Assembly (NCBI RefSeq): GCF_000346465.2 | Contig: NC_034011.1 | Location: 18,884,676-18,948,675 of the forward strand | DNA from: Prunus persica | Taxonomy: Eukaryota > Streptophyta > Magnoliopsida > Rosales > Rosaceae | Length of the DNA stretch: 64,000 bases | Direction: 5' to 3' | Shown: positions 25,011 through 37,820 of the stretch, piece by piece | Layout of the letters: each line of letters opens with the position of its first letter | Numbering within the stretch: the stretch's first letter is position 1 | The notes under the pieces: generated by a model | Told to the model about the DNA's origin: nothing | The model's database searches: none | The model's input: the letters and a program-made list of their open reading frames with translations, nothing else | Position numbers and translations under genes: made by a program

Positions 25011-25813
25011 AAGTAAGTCTTATTCGATTGAAAATATTTTCCTTCCCCATCATCTTAATTATTTTATTATCTGTCATGCTTATAAGCATCACATTTTTTG
25101 TGAATGCAACAGGATCACTACTTAGTCCAGGATACAGAAATGTTCATGTGTGAATACCAGCATAGTTCATACATGATTTGGCGCCGTTGCACTTGCAGAG
25201 ACAATTCGAAACACTTTTCCAATTATAACTGTCGAAACACTTTGTATTTTTAACATCTGTTTCTGCAGCAATGTATTCTCCACATGGCTTCTGTAAAATA
25301 TGACATTGCAGTAGTGGCGTATATGCTTATCTTACAATTCAAGTTATTTTCAGACTACATCATTCTGTTTCTGGAATTCTACAAAGTGAAGTGATTATTG
25401 TTTTCTTCATCATATGAATTTTTTGAAGTCTGAATATCCTAATATCCTTTGGTTAGCAGGGAATTTAGTCAGGTTTTTTTTGCCTTTTTTTGGCTTTTAT
25501 TAGCATATTCTCCAAAACTCGAGAGAAGTTATTATATATACCAAAGAAAGAAGATTAATCACAAGAAACAGAAAACGTAGGCCTCCATGACATAAAACAC
25601 AGCGCATCAAGAACAAGTGCTGTATTTAATCCATGCATGTATATCATTGAATTTCATTGTCAGACCAAAGAAGAAAAAAAACAACATTAATTGTTAGTTT
25701 CTGCTACATGTCCATCGCAGCAGAAGAACATTTTGTTTCTTACAGTTTTCACATTTACATATTATATATATAATAAAAATTAAAAGAAGACCAGATCTCT
25801 TTTCAGCTTCTCC
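25011..25813. other. Convergent 3' flank
   Basis: The 3' UTRs of the C2HC gene (+) and HVA22 (-) probably lie here. No other feature is seen. Confidence 0.6.
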
Positions 25814-27346
25814 TCAGTACTTCCTAGCTTCTTTTTCAGCCTGAAAATTTTGATCACGCACTAATAAATTTAATCCCAGATAGAAGGCATGCATAAATAT
25901 TAACTAATGGATCATGATTAACATTAATTTATACATACGGCTTTGACGACTCTTTCGAAAGCATCAATACCATGTTGATCGATGAAACGCTCAACGGACC
26001 TCCTTGCATCCAGGCTCATCATTTGGAGGACCTTCTTCTGACCCTCTGGCTTGTTTGAGTTCACCATATACCCTCCAAGCTTCACATATTTTCTCACAAT
26101 GTTCTCATAAATATAGGCTGCCCCGTTGTAAATTGGCAACACCAACCACATGCAAAACAGCAGCTTCATATACGGCCATATTGGGATCCTACACACACAT
26201 AATACATTAAATATGTCTTTTTTATACAAGCGATATTTAAGGGATGGAGGATCTCGGGTGTAAGGTTAACTGTGCACTTTGGAGTTACAAGTATATTGAA
26301 TATGTTAGAATGTATGTATATATATATATATGCATACAAAATTAAAATTTTGACTTACCAAGCCAAGACTTTCCAGCAGGATAGCTCGAATAATGTTATG
26401 AAGGAATATATAACCCAATACGTTAGCCACTGCTGATCGTCTAGTGCAGAAGGGCTCTCGATTGCTCGCATTGATGCATACCTGTTCATGATCCACAAAT
26501 GGAGAAACATATTTTAGTTAGCTCAGGTCTTTGCTTTTGTTGCCCTTTTTAATTTCTCTTATTGAGAGATGTCATTTACTTACAAAGGATAAAGAAGCAT
26601 CACTCCTGGCCTGCAGAGCAGATGATCAAAAGAAAAAAAAAAAATTCTCAAGGTCAGTTCATTCTTAAGACTTGCAAAATGATGACAATTTAATTATTTA
26701 TTTGGTTTAAAATGAATCATCAATTACTAAGTTGCAGTTCTTATGATCAAACATTTTTTTTGGGTAGATTTCCAAAATATCCACATGAACAATCTTGCAA
26801 GTTATAAGATGGTGATCGAATCATTAATGTAAATATGCAACAAGCTAGGAGAACTATAAAAAAAAGAAGGTAAACTACATATTAGTACCCAAACTTTAGG
26901 GGTCGTTACAAGCAATTACCCAACCTTCTAAAATTTTCAAGCACATACCTAACTCTTGGAAAACCTACAAATTAATCACGCCGTTACCCAGCCCATTATT
27001 GGAGTCGTTAAGTGATTACGTGGCATTAGGCAATGTACGTTTTATTTATTTCATGCATCAGACAATGTACGTTTTATATGCAATCTAAAGCAAATCAAGA
27101 TGTCATCTATATATAGTTGAAATTCTGTGTATAGAAGTTGACATTTAAGAGAAAAGCGCCCTTCATAGAAGACTTTTTCCACTTTTTGCAGAAGACACAT
27201 CACATCCGTATACAGTTATAAATGATAATATATGAAAAATACGCACCCACACAAAAACAAAACAAAAACTAAAGTTTAGGTGGGTTTTCTGTTAATTACC
27301 CGATTAATGTATCCAAATTTTTAGCAACGGCTGCAAGAACACCCAT
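25814..27346 (-). CDS. HVA22: HVA22-like TB2/DP1 family membrane protein
   Basis: Five minus-strand exons join in phase to 157 residues: 27346-27300, 26610-26584, 26481-26359, 26188-25939 and 25840-25814 (stop TGA 25816-25814). The product reads MGVLAAVAKNLDTLIGPG, then VMLLYPLYASMRAIES, a DDQQWLTYWV block, two hydrophobic hairpin segments (VIYSFITLFEL and MKLLFCMWLVLP), NGAAYIYEN, and the C-terminal DARRSVERFIDQHG helix. HVA22 proteins, like yeast Yop1 and animal REEP, are reticulon-type ER-shaping proteins; several plant members respond to abscisic acid and stress. Five exons and about 160 residues are normal for the family. The C-terminus AEKEARKY lacks an obvious ER-retrieval signal. Confidence 0.93.
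26868..27065. repeat. Possible terminal-repeat remnant in HVA22 intron 1
   Basis: The stretch GGTAAACTACATATTAGTAC, followed by blocks on the pattern ACCCAACCTTC and GACTCC-type text, resembles the long terminal repeats of plant Mutator-like or similar elements. No partner end is seen, so this is only a remnant call. Confidence 0.35.
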
Positions 27347-27460
27347 GCTTTCTGATGATTCTGATGATGAAATGCTATCTGACTGCTCACAAATTAATTC
27401 CTGCAATATTTGGATTGAGATATGTGGGGTTGTTGGGAAAGCGTGAGGAATGTGTGCCCT

Positions 27461-27470
27461 GTATATAAAG
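27461..27470 (-). promoter_or_regulatory. TATA box of HVA22
   Basis: CTTTATATAC on the minus strand, 115-125 bases upstream of the HVA22 ATG, at a reasonable distance for a plant TATA box with a short leader. Confidence 0.6.
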
Positions 27471-27559
27471 GGTTCTTTGCCCTGTGTGAGAGGTTGACGA
27501 AAGGCTGACGCCAAGTAAAGGATTTTTGGTATCAGAGGTTTTCTTTTGAGAAGAAACAA

Positions 27560-28819
27560 CGTTCTAGCTGTTCATGAACTGACCACATATCTCAAGGGCA
27601 TTAGCATATATACCTTACCTTTCTTTCTCTTGAAACTTTTCTCCTTTTTTTAAAAGTGCTTTTACGTTGGCATCTCATAACATATTTGATTTCAGTTTTT
27701 CTTGAACATAAATTAAAGTTTTACTTAACGTATATAAAAAAAATGCCTTTGGATGTTAGAGATATGATTCAAAACATGTAGAAAATAACTAAATTAAGAT
27801 AAGAAATAGTAATTAAAGGCATGCTTAGGTGTAAATAAATGAACTTAATTAATTAGAATAGAATGCATGCTTATGAGAAAAGAAGATGGGCACACCTACT
27901 TTTTGAAAAAATATTCTTGAATACTACAAATGTAGTTTTGTCACATTCACGTTTCATGATTACAATCATGTCTCATATATATAGTCGTTATATGATCAAT
28001 TAATATAAGAAAATAAGAGAGAATTCATTCTCGATATATACATTTGATTTATATTTACCGTATGAAGGAAAGAGAGAAGAATGGGAAAAAAATAAAAAGA
28101 TAAAAAGATAGTAATTTAAAAAAGAAAAAAGAAAAAAGAAAAGAAAAGTAGAAGCAAACCCTAAAGATGGTGGTAACAAAAGGCAAGAATGAATCAAGTC
28201 AAGGCATGTGAGACAGGTAGGGCAGGGTACAACTAGAACACTTGATTATTTTGTGGTCCAAAAACAGTATCCTTCCTTAATAATTCCAAAAGCTTTCATC
28301 ATTACATGTACTTTGTGCATTAACTTGATGCAACCCCCCAACATGTTATGTAAAAATGACCTAACCTAACACAACGAACACATCAATTACATATCCCGCT
28401 GCACTTCTAAGTTCTACTGCGTGTGGTTGCCATGCTTGGTAGCTGCTGTGATCACAATGAAGATCCTTTTTGGTCTGTTAACTTAAATGGAGTTGTGAGT
28501 GATTACATAAAGTTAAAAAGAACAATCGTCTAACATGCGTGTGATCATATGATATATATTTTATTATGAATATGCATGAGAAGAGTTAAAGATAGTTATT
28601 CATGCGAACGTGAGCAAAAACTATCGTCAATGTAACATGTCAAGTATCAAATTCCACGGACTGTAAAACTTTGTACCCGTTTTGTAAGTGCAACAACTGT
28701 ATTCATCATGAAATCATATGTAGTTAATATGGGAATAACAAGTATTATCATGCTAGGATAGCAAGTTGAAATAAATCTAGGACAATTTGAATTCCACCTA
28801 ACATGTTCAACTTACAAAA
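27560..28819. other. AT-rich intergenic region upstream of HVA22
   Basis: No gene seen. It includes A-rich purine runs at 28080-28150 that give spurious frames on the minus strand. Confidence 0.5.
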
Positions 28820-29384
28820 ATAGTATAGGCGAGCGGATATACTCGGTTTTTTCCTAATTTTTTTTTAAAAATAGTATAGCCTGGCGGCTTTACTGTTTTC
28901 GACAGGTGGCACCTTGGCGCTAAGTGGGTCCTTTTTTAAAAATCAAGTATAGCCGCCCAGCTATACTATTTATATTTATAAAAAAAGAGGACCTGCCTTG
29001 CGATTAGGTGCCCACTTGTCCAAGTAAGTATAGCCGTGCGGCTATACTATTTATATTAAATAAAAAGCACCTGCCCACGTGTCAAGGAAAGTATCGCCGC
29101 GCAGCTATACTATTTAAAAAATTTTTAAAAATCGGTTATAGCCAGACAGCTATACTTTTTTTTTTTGGTAATAAAAGAGAGGACCCTAATGATTAGGCGC
29201 TCACGTGTCCAAATAAGTATGGTGGCATGACTAGACTATTTAATAAATAAAAAAATTATGAAAAAAGAACCTCCTAGTTGCATTAGTTTATAGTTTATAG
29301 ATATTAATTTGCTATTTCAACTCTACAAGCTAGTAAAACTTAGTTGCATAATAAATTATTTAGTAATCATTAACAATTTTGGCA

Positions 29385-29600
29385 AATTCTATAAAAAAAT
29401 ACGTGTATGAAACATGAAAGTGGTAAATTCTATTTATGAGTAATAACTCTGGAAAAGTAAAAAATAAAAAGGGGACAACAGGGACTTGAGTAATGGCCTA
29501 ATAGTAATGGATAATTCTATAAACTACTCTTATCGGTAAACGAAAATCAGGAAAAAAAAAATTTTAAAGAAAAAAATGATCCAGTATATATATAAAAGTA
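29385..29600 (-). repeat. Segment A of the palindrome element, copy 1
   Basis: Reverse complement of part of the conserved AT-rich segment also found at 30549-30860, 32720-33113 and 38111-38536. Shared blocks include GGTAATAACTCT, GGCCTAATAGTAATGGATAA and GATAAG-type text next to TTACCGAT. Confidence 0.85.
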
Positions 29601-30261
29601 TAGTGGATCGACTATATTATTTTAAAAAAAAAATTTAGGAAAAAAAAAGAAAGAAAAATAGAGTATAGCCGATTGGCTCTACTATTTATTAAAAAAAAAA
29701 GAAAAAAAAAAGGAGAGGACCCCAAATAAGTACCGCAGCACGGCTATATTATTATTATTATTTTTTAATTAAAAAAACCGAGTATAGCCAACTGGCTATA
29801 CGATTTATAATTTAAAAACCTGCCTTGCGATTCGGCGTGCATGTGTACATGTAAGTATAGTCATGCGGCTATACGATTTATATTAAAAAAAAAAAGACCT
29901 GCCTTGCAATTAGGTGCCCACGTGTCCAGGAACGTATAGCCGTGCGGCTATACTATGTATAAATAATAAATAAAAAAATCGAGTCTAGCCAAACGGCTAT
30001 ACTTGTTTTTTTGTTTTTTTAAAGTGAGGACCCCATCGATTAGGAGCCCGTGTGTCCAAATAAGTATCGCCGCGCAGCTAGACTAATTAATAAAAAAATT
30101 AAGAAAAAAGGACTTCCTAGTTGCATTAGTTTATACTTTTTAGATATTAATTTGCTATTTCAACTCTACAAACTAGTAAAACTTAGTTGCATAATAAATT
30201 GTTCAGTAATCATGAATAATTTTGGCAAGTAACAACTGAAAAGTTTGGTCATTATATAATA

Positions 30262-30548
30262 CTAGCCTCTCTGCACGCGCTTCCGCGCATGCGAGAGGTT
30301 TTTTTAAAAAAAATTTAAATTTATTTTAAAATTAAAAAAAGATAATGAATATTTGTGTTCCATAAAAATAGGACCCATTATCTGAATTTTCTTTTAATTT
30401 TAATTTTTTTAATACAAAAAATTGTGAATTTACCATATTATCCTCATTTAATTAATAATTTCAATTCTTAATATTTGCATTAACCAAGGGCATTTTCTGG
30501 TATTTTGAATGTTTCACCATTCTCTGCCTTTTGCTTTATATATATAGA
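30262..30548 (-). mobile_element. Non-autonomous Helitron-like element, copy C
   Basis: On the minus strand it runs from TCTATATATATAAAGC (ending at 30548) to a hairpin with GCGCGGAAGCGCGTGC and then CTAG (30265-30262). It sits between T and A on this strand, as Helitrons do. It interrupts segment A of the palindrome element. Confidence 0.85.
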
Positions 30549-30860
30549 TTTTAATATAATATATTTAATTTTGTAATATATATTATTTTTATTCAATATT
30601 ATGTGAAAAATATGTGTATAATACGTGAATTTTGTGCGTATTATTGAAAATTTTATAAAAAATACGTGTATTGAACATGAAGGTGGTAAATTCTTTATAA
30701 GGGTAATAACTCTAGAAAAGTAAAAAATAAAAAGGACACAATAGAGACTCGGGTAATGGCCTAATAGTAATGGATAATGCTCTAAACTACTATTATCAAT
30801 AAACAAAAACTGGGGAAAAACATTTAAAATTAAAAAAAGGATCCTAGTATATATATAAAG
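30549..30860 (-). repeat. Segment A of the palindrome element, copy 2
   Basis: Inverted relative to 32720-33113. The CGGGTAATGGCCTAATAGTA block and the AT-rich ATTATTTTTATTCAATATTA block are recognisable in the expected order. Confidence 0.85.
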
Positions 30861-31216
30861 AGTATACAATATCGACTATACTAAATATTTTTTTTTTAAA
30901 AAAAATAGAAAAATAGAGTATCGCCACCCAGCTATACTATTTATGCAAAAAAAAAATAAAAAAAAATTAGTATAGCCGGAGGAGAGGACCCCACCCAGTG
31001 GTTGCCACAATAAGTATAGCCGCACGGTTATACGATTTTTTAAAAAAATAAAAAACCGAGTATAGTCGACCGGCTATACTATTTATATTAAAAAAGAGGA
31101 CTTGCCTTGCGATTGAGTGGTCAGGTGTCCAGGTAAGTATAGCTGTGCGGCTAACTGGGGGACCTCTTTTGTTTTTTTATAATAAATAGTATAGCCGGTC
31201 TGCTATACTCTATTTT

Positions 31217-32255
31217 TTTTAATAAGGCTTTTTATCACAAATGGTCCTTCAGGTTTACAAAATTATCACGAATCATTCTTCAGTTTTTTTGTGACACTAA
31301 TAGTCCTTCAGGTTATCATCTACCCATCAAAATGGTCCTTCTAGTTAATTTCCGTCAATACTAACGTTAAAAAATCACTGCCCATTCGACCAAACCCCAC
31401 CCTCAGAACTCTGTCCCTCCATTTCCTCTTGGGTCCTTCCATTTTGGCGCCCCAGTATATAACCAGTCTTGAAAAGTAAATTCTAAAGAAAATGAAACAA
31501 TCCAAGCTCAACAGAAAGACCAACAATAGAGAACTCCAGAGAAAGACTAACTTCATGCTCATGGATCAATATGAAATATAGAAGAAGTTTTGCAAATTCA
31601 TTATTGATGGCACATCAAATACTGAGTCCTCAATAGTTTTTTGAGTACCGATGTGATTCTATAGTTTTTCAACATCCAGTACGGAACAGAGGATGACTAA
31701 GACTTCATTTATAGCTGCAAATCTCAATGTGGCTGGCAATTTCTTCTCACCTAATTATGGTTACCCTTCAGTACCAAGCTAAGCTTTTGCACAGTGTCTT
31801 AATCTTGTGGCTAATTGCTTGTAGTTCTCCTCATTCATTATGATTACCTAGGGGAAGAAAAACATGTGTATAAAGAAGAAGACAGTAGAGTAAGCTTAAG
31901 ACATCAAATATACAGTTTGTTCATAGCTAGCTCAACTCTGTTTCTTTCTTATTTTTCTTTTTTTTTGGTCTTCTTTTCCCCTTCTGCTTTCCTGTATAAA
32001 GGCACACAATGCAATAATTAGAGCAAGCTCTTTGATTCTTTGGAGTACCCTCAAATCCTCACACACTCCTTAGTTAAAAGAGCTTCACCCCCCCTAATGC
32101 TTTCCTCTTGGCCTCTGTTTTAGGCGTTCTATGTACTACTTAGTTCTTCTACCTCCTCTAACCAACACCACAACAACAACCCCACCCTCTCCCCCGACGT
32201 GTATTAATAATTGGGTTCCTTTTTCTTTTCAATTTTTGCTTGGTTTTCAATTCTA

Positions 32256-32318
<63 letters not shown>

Positions 32319-32699
32319 CCTTCATGGTGTACCTAGCTCCACTGTAATCTCTCTCTGTCTGTCTCTTTCATGCATCGTCTGTAATTGTTGTCTAACTTTT
32401 TGCTTGAGCTTGGATTGTTTCAATTTGTTTAGAATTTACTTTTCAAGATTGGTTATATACTGGGCCGCCAAAATGGAATGACCCAGGAGGAAATGGAGGG
32501 ACAGAGTTCTGAGGGTTGGGTTTGGTCGAATGGGCAGTGATTTTTTAACGTTAGTTTTGACAGAAATTAACTAAAAGGACCATTTTGATGGGTAGATGAT
32601 AACTTGAAGGATTATTAGTGTCACAAAAAAACTTGAAGGACGATTCGTGATAATTTTGTACATATGAAGGACCATTTGTGATAAAAAGCCTTTTAATAA
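31217..32699. mobile_element. MULE-like DNA transposon with long inverted repeats
   Basis: The element spans 31226-32690 (1465 bp) and is flanked by a perfect 9-bp duplication TTTTAATAA (31217-31225 and 32691-32699). Its ends, beginning GGCTTTTTATCACAAATGG, form inverted repeats of about 290 bp (31226-31516 and 32403-32690). Long TIRs with 9-bp duplications define Mutator-like elements. The ~890 bp interior has no transposase frame; it holds a (CT)n run at 32261-32316. It could be a captured host fragment (Pack-MULE), but I recognise no exon in it. Confidence 0.92.
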
Positions 32700-32701
32700 A
32701 T

Positions 32702-33113
32702 AATATAGTCAGTCAGCTATACTCTTTATATGTATAGTATGATCCTTTTTTTTCTTTTAAGTATTTTTACCCGATTTTTGTTTACCGATAAGAGTAGTTT
32801 AGAACATTATCCATTACTATTATGCCATTACATGAGTCTCTATTCTCCCCTTTTGATTTTTTACTTTTTCAAAGTTATTACCCGTATAAACAATTTCGCA
32901 CTTTCACGTTTAATAATGTATTATACACATACGTACGTATTTTTTTAATAATACATATGTGTTCTACATATGTCTTAAAGACTCGGTAAAGTTCACGTTT
33001 TTAAAAAAAGCAAACGCACAATACTAGTATTATACAGGTACGTATGTATTTTTCATATTTATTACACTTTTTTTTACAAAAATTTCAATAAGACGCATAA
33101 AATTCACGTATTA
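32702..33113 (+). repeat. Palindrome plus segment A, copy 3 (left part)
   Basis: One palindrome variant (ATATAGTCAGTCAGCTATAC, 32704-32723) is followed by segment A in forward orientation, up to the LTR element at 33114. The rest of the segment resumes at 37373. Confidence 0.85.
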
Positions 33114-36100
33114 TGTTGAAGGAAAATGTGATCCTCCTAATATAATTTCACCACCACTAATTAAATAACGGGGTTTTATTATTTTAGGTTCGACCCATTT
33201 GAGACGCAAGTCTCTTAATTACAATCCCTTGCTTCAAGGGAACACCCTTTGATTCCATCATAAAGAAACAGAACGTGTGTGTTTGATTTTGCAACTGCTC
33301 CCAAGTCCAACCTCAGGATGCCTACGTATCCCTTGCGGGAATCAAGCCACTCGTAGTTCAAAGAATCGCAATGAATAAATGACTCATTGCGAGGGAAATT
33401 TGATTTGAATTGTATTGAGAAGTGTTTGAGTGAATTTAGCTGAATAAACCAGGGATTCGATATGGGATTGCATTTGGGATGGTTGCATCTAGATTGAATC
33501 TCTAGATTGCCTACGTACCCTTTCAAAGGGATCAAACCAACGTAGTTCAGAATTTGGAAATTAACGGGTAAGTGTGGCCCACTAATTGAGAATTTCTGTT
33601 TGAGAGACTTGGATTTAATCTCATTAGAGTTTTCATGGGTAGATGACCCATGGAAAATTGGATGGTTTTGTACCACTTTCGTTGTTGTCAATGTCCAAGA
33701 AAAATAATGAGTAATTTTAATTATCCCATTAATTTTTCCTAAACATTGACAATTGCGTTTGGGGATTTTCATAGGTAGATGACCTATGAGAAAAATTGGA
33801 AATTAATGGATAAGTGTGGCCCACTAATTAAGAATTTGTATTTGAGAGATTTAGAATTAATCTCAATGAAATTTGCATGGGTAGATGACCCATGAGAAAT
33901 ATTGGAAATTAATGGGTAAGTGTAGCCCACTAATTGAGAACTTGAATTTGAGAGATTTGAATTTAATCTCATTGAAATTTGCATGGGTAGATGACCCATG
34001 AAAAATTGAATGGTTTTGTACCACTTTTCTGGTTGTCAATGTCCAAGAAAAATAATGAGTAATTTTGATTATCCCATTAATTTTCCCAAAAAAATTGACA
34101 ATTGCACTTGGGAAAGTGTTTTGGCGAAATCTGGTTAAGATAAACCAGAGATTTATACTTGATTGCGGTTGCGTCTATTGGGATGTTAGACTGCCTATGT
34201 ACCCTTGACGGGATCAAACCGACGTAGTTCCAAATTTTAGAAATTAATGGGTAAGTGTGGCCCACTAATTGAGAATTTGTATCTTTGGGACAATTTGGAG
34301 ATTTCCATAGGTAGATGACCTATGGGAAAAATTAGAAATTAATGGGTAAGTGTGGCCCACTAATTAAGAATTTGTGTTTGAGATATTTGAATTTAATCTC
34401 ATTTGGAATTTGCATGGGTAGATGACCCATGGGGAAAATTGGATGGTTTTATACCATTTTTCTTTTGGTCAATATCAAAGAAAACTAATGGGCAATTTTG
34501 ATGAACCCACCAATTTAATTTGATCATTGACACATGCGTTTGTATCCATGCATGATTTGGAGGATTTGAGATTAATGGGCTTTTTTGATCAACAAAACCC
34601 ATTAATCCATATTGATGCTCCTTTAAAATCTTTTGGGAGTTGAGCTTAATGCTCCGCGCATGACCAATAATTTATTTGGACTAGAGTCATAGTCACAGCA
34701 TGGTTGAGTCACTTGGCACTCTTTTCTGAACAGCTTCCTTGCAACAATGGTTGATTCCCACATTTCTTAATGTGGCTTTTGAAGTGGTTTTGTGCCCCTT
34801 GACATCTGGTGTGGTTTTGTGCCACTTGAGTCTTCACTTGACGATTTGAGAGTTAATGGGCATTTTTGGAATTTAAGCCCATAATCCATCATTTGCGGAC
34901 TTGAGACTTTGTGTTTTGGGCTCTTAGACTTGTTGCATAACCTTTGTGACTTTGTACAACAAACCCATGAAGCCCACCTCAATTGATTTAGCAGTACCTG
35001 ATTGACTCAGCTTTGAATTTGAGCGGAACTACCCTATCGCAAACGGACTTATGGAGGTCCTTACAGGAGTGAAGCCTTAGTGTTTTGCTTTCCCGAACCT
35101 GTCTTGAGTAAGTAGGCCTGTGAAGCTTTGAGCCGTGAAGCCGTGAACTTGTCTCGAACTTGTCTTGAGTAAATATGGAGCCGTGAAGTTCTAAGACTCC
35201 ACCCTCTTGTTTATTTCTTGCATGCAAAATGAGAACAAAACAATATTGCTGCTTTCTTGTTTTGGTCTTTCACGTGGTGGCATCTCCTCCACAACAATAT
35301 TATTTCCTTCCTTTTGTTTTCTTTCTTTTTGCTTTGGTGCAGCTTTATTGTCACTGAATTTGCTGACCACTTTGTTGGTAGAGACCCAATTGTTGACCTC
35401 TTAAACATCAACGAGTCGACACGTCTCATGTCTTGGAGCCCTTTAACAATTCATGAGCTGTTTTTTTCTTCTTTTTGGCTGACACTCACAAAAAGAAGGG
35501 GTGATCTCTCTTGTTTGCTGGAGGGGCAATCCAAGATCAAAGCATGTGATACACACAAACATTGCTCATTTTGGATTATGATGAAGATCCTTAGTTGGCT
35601 GTTTTTGACGGTGGGTTGAACACCCCAGCCTTGATTTATTATTTTTACTCTGCCAGCAAATAGATATTTTCTGTGGTTGCAATTAGAGCGTGCCAAAATG
35701 GTGCTTTGGTCTTGCGGCACTTTTTTTTTCCTTATTGCACATCATATCATGGCTCCACATTTTGTACAGAAGCTTTTATACCCAAACATGGGGGACTTCG
35801 GAGGAGCATGGAGATTCGCTCGGCAGAGCATTATTGACTTACGGGTTTTATACCCAAGCATGGATTGCCATCCGTTTGTTTGATTGTGGGTTGCCACCCA
35901 TGATGGATTGATAATCCATATAATTTGGTTTATGGGTTTCATAAACAAGCTAAGAGACTTCCAGGGAGGAACTTTGTTGAAGATGCAAAAAATATAAAGG
36001 TGTTGAATCGAAGTGGCTCCCATTCTTGAATTGAAACTGCCAGTTTCATTGATTTGGAGCATTTGGTTTGCTCTGTTTCAGCAGCCTTTTTTTTAACTGC

Positions 36101-37071
36101 CTCATGACTGCCTCCCTCCTCAAGGCTATGCCCTCATCACTGCCGTGCACTTTTTCTTCAGCACTATGGTGCCTTCTCCATGTTTGTCCAAGCCTCATGG
36201 CTTTATTTATTTTTCTTGGTGTCTCTCCACAGCCTGCTGGCTGCCCCTTTTCTTCGTTGTCTTTGTTTGTTCTTGCTGTATGCAACAACACCAAGCTGCC
36301 AAAGAAAAGCGTGACTGTCTTCAGCTTCCTTTTTTTTTTGTTCATCGCCTCTGTATGCACCAGACCCCATGGTTTTGTTTGTGGGTTTTGTACCCAGATT
36401 GGATCGGTCACAGAGTGTTTGATTGAGGGTTACACACCCATGATGGATTTTGTATCCAAGATTTGTTTTGTGGGTTTGGATGCTCAAAGCATCTCTGAGA
36501 GAAATCTCACTGTCTTGCTGCCTTTGATTCTTTCAGTTTGATTTATTTTTTTGCTGTTTGTCCATCTCATGATGAACATCATTGAACGAGCTTTGGCTTT
36601 TGTGGCGCCACAATAAGGGAAACCTAGAGAACTCTAGGATTTCCTCTACGCCCCTTTTCAAGAGAGTTGTGCACCAGTTCTGATTTTTTTTTTTTTTTTG
36701 GTGATTTGCCCACCATCACAATCAGCCCACACGAATTGATGTTGAATTGGAGGTTGGACACATCTTTGAAAGCATTTGATCAGAGCTGCCTGTTGGAATA
36801 GAATATATGATGATTGAAATCATCTTGGCTGTCAGTCCATAGCTGGCTGTCCTGGAGGTACTTGAGAAGAGGTACACCTTAGAGTAGTTTCTTGACTTAA
36901 TACGTGATGATTTCAATCATCATAGCCAAGAACCCCCATGGGTTGATCGTACTGGATGCATCCTTGGAAGTCTTTGAGCGAAGCCTTGCCATAGAGAGCC
37001 AAGAATCCTCTTATGTGCTTGCTCTTCCTCTTCGTTCCTGCAACTCTCCCCAAGACTTGCGGCCTTACAGG

Positions 37072-37102
<31 letters not shown>

Positions 37103-37372
37103 CTGGAGCCTCCCCTTTTATTTTTGTCCTCCCAACCTCCCCTCGTGTCATGCCTCTTATAGAGGCTATCTTATGATGAGTTTGAATTCAAGCCGATGAC
37201 CACTTCTCAACCGAGATGCTTATCTCTTGATGTTTCAAAACCACTGAAATACATCTATTTTATTTTTATATATTTTTCTTGATAAGATTGCAGGGACAAA
37301 ACAAATTCAATTCTAACCCAAGTCAAATTCTTGGCTAATTGCTTTTGTGAAAATTTTCCGTTCAACATATTA
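33109..37372. mobile_element. 4.25 kb LTR-bounded element, probably a solo LTR
   Basis: The element (33114-37367) begins TGTTGAA and ends TTCAACA, with a 5-bp TATTA duplication at 33109-33113 and 37368-37372. A paralogous empty site at about 38487-38530 (ATTCACATATTATACAC) continues across the junction. No gag or pol frame is present and the start is not repeated near the end, so I favour a solo LTR of very large size, as in LARD-type elements, over a full retrotransposon. It contains tandem modules at 33540-34620 and a T-run at 37073-37102. Orientation is undetermined. Confidence 0.8.
33540..34620. repeat. Modular tandem repeats inside the LTR element
   Basis: A block TAAGTGTGGCCCACTAATT (one copy with a single G to A change) occurs five times, near 33568, 33810, 33918, 34252 and 34347. 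It alternates with a GGGTAGATGACCC palindromic block and a GAGATTTGAATTTAATCTCA block. The modules are about 100 bp or multiples. A separate sub-module, GGGATCAAACC.ACGTAGTTC, recurs near 33529 and 34211. Confidence 0.85.
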
Positions 37373-37557
37373 TATACATAATTCTCACATATTATTGAAT
37401 AAAAATAATATATATTAAAAAATATAAATAATTTATTTGAAAAAACAATACAGTGAACAAACATTTAAGTTGTAATTTGCAAAAAATTTGCCGAATAAAA
37501 CACGTATGTATTTTATTCATATCTTTTTCTGTTCCGTATTTTACTTACTATGAATGA
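37373..37557 (+). repeat. Segment A remainder of the palindrome element
   Basis: Continues segment A after the LTR insertion. It shares ATTATTGAATAAAAATAATATA-type text (split by small differences) with 38495-38530, then unique AT-rich DNA up to the next palindromes. Confidence 0.7.
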
Positions 37558-37818
37558 ATGTACAGCCGTGCTGCTGTACTTGGATTCTTAATATTAAAAA
37601 TTGTACAACCGCCCAGCTATACTAGGTTTTTAAATTTTTTTTAAAAAAAAATAGTATAGCCGCTCGGCCATACTCGGTTTTTCCTAATTTTTGGTATAGC
37701 CGGCCGGCTATACCTTTTTTAAAAATTGTTTTAAAAAATAGTATAGTTGGCCGACTCTACTGGGTTTTTCTTGTTTTAATTTTTTTAATAAATAATATAG
37801 CCGAGAGGCTCTATGCTT
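37558..37818. repeat. Array of 20-bp palindromes, right block
   Basis: Six further variants of the GTATAGCCGNNCGGCTATAC motif lie close together. They are near 37560 (with TGTACAGCCG and CTGCTGTAC arms), 37603, 37651, 37693 (GTATAGCCGGCCGGCTATAC, a perfect palindrome), 37739 and 37794. Confidence 0.9.
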
Positions 37819-37820
37819 TA

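Larger units (their letters stand above)
28820..31215. repeat. Array of 20-bp palindromes, left block
   Basis: About 20 variants of GTATAGCCGNNCGGCTATAC recur, for example near 28945, 29026, 29090, 29662, 29782, 29854, 29934, 30064, 30918, 31014, 31059 and 31191. Spacers alternate between short AT-rich tracts and a GC-richer spacer containing GAGGACCTGCCTTGCGATTA and a CACGTGTCC block. A second direct repeat, TTGCATTAGTTTATA and the following ~110 bases, occurs at about 29270-29385 and 30115-30235. I cannot place the array in a known family. Confidence 0.9.

Noticed and set aside
29008..30232. Small plus-strand frames sharing a KYxRAAILF peptide
   Set aside because: The peptide is only the translation of the repeated palindrome plus spacer; no start, splice or coding bias supports a gene.
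28820..31215. CRISPR-like array, because short palindromes recur with spacers
   Set aside because: Plant nuclear DNA, the spacers are themselves repeated, and no cas genes exist.
36068..36541. Overlapping 90-157 residue frames on both strands in the LTR element
   Set aside because: No retroviral or host domain is readable and frames on both strands are equally open, so neither is supported.
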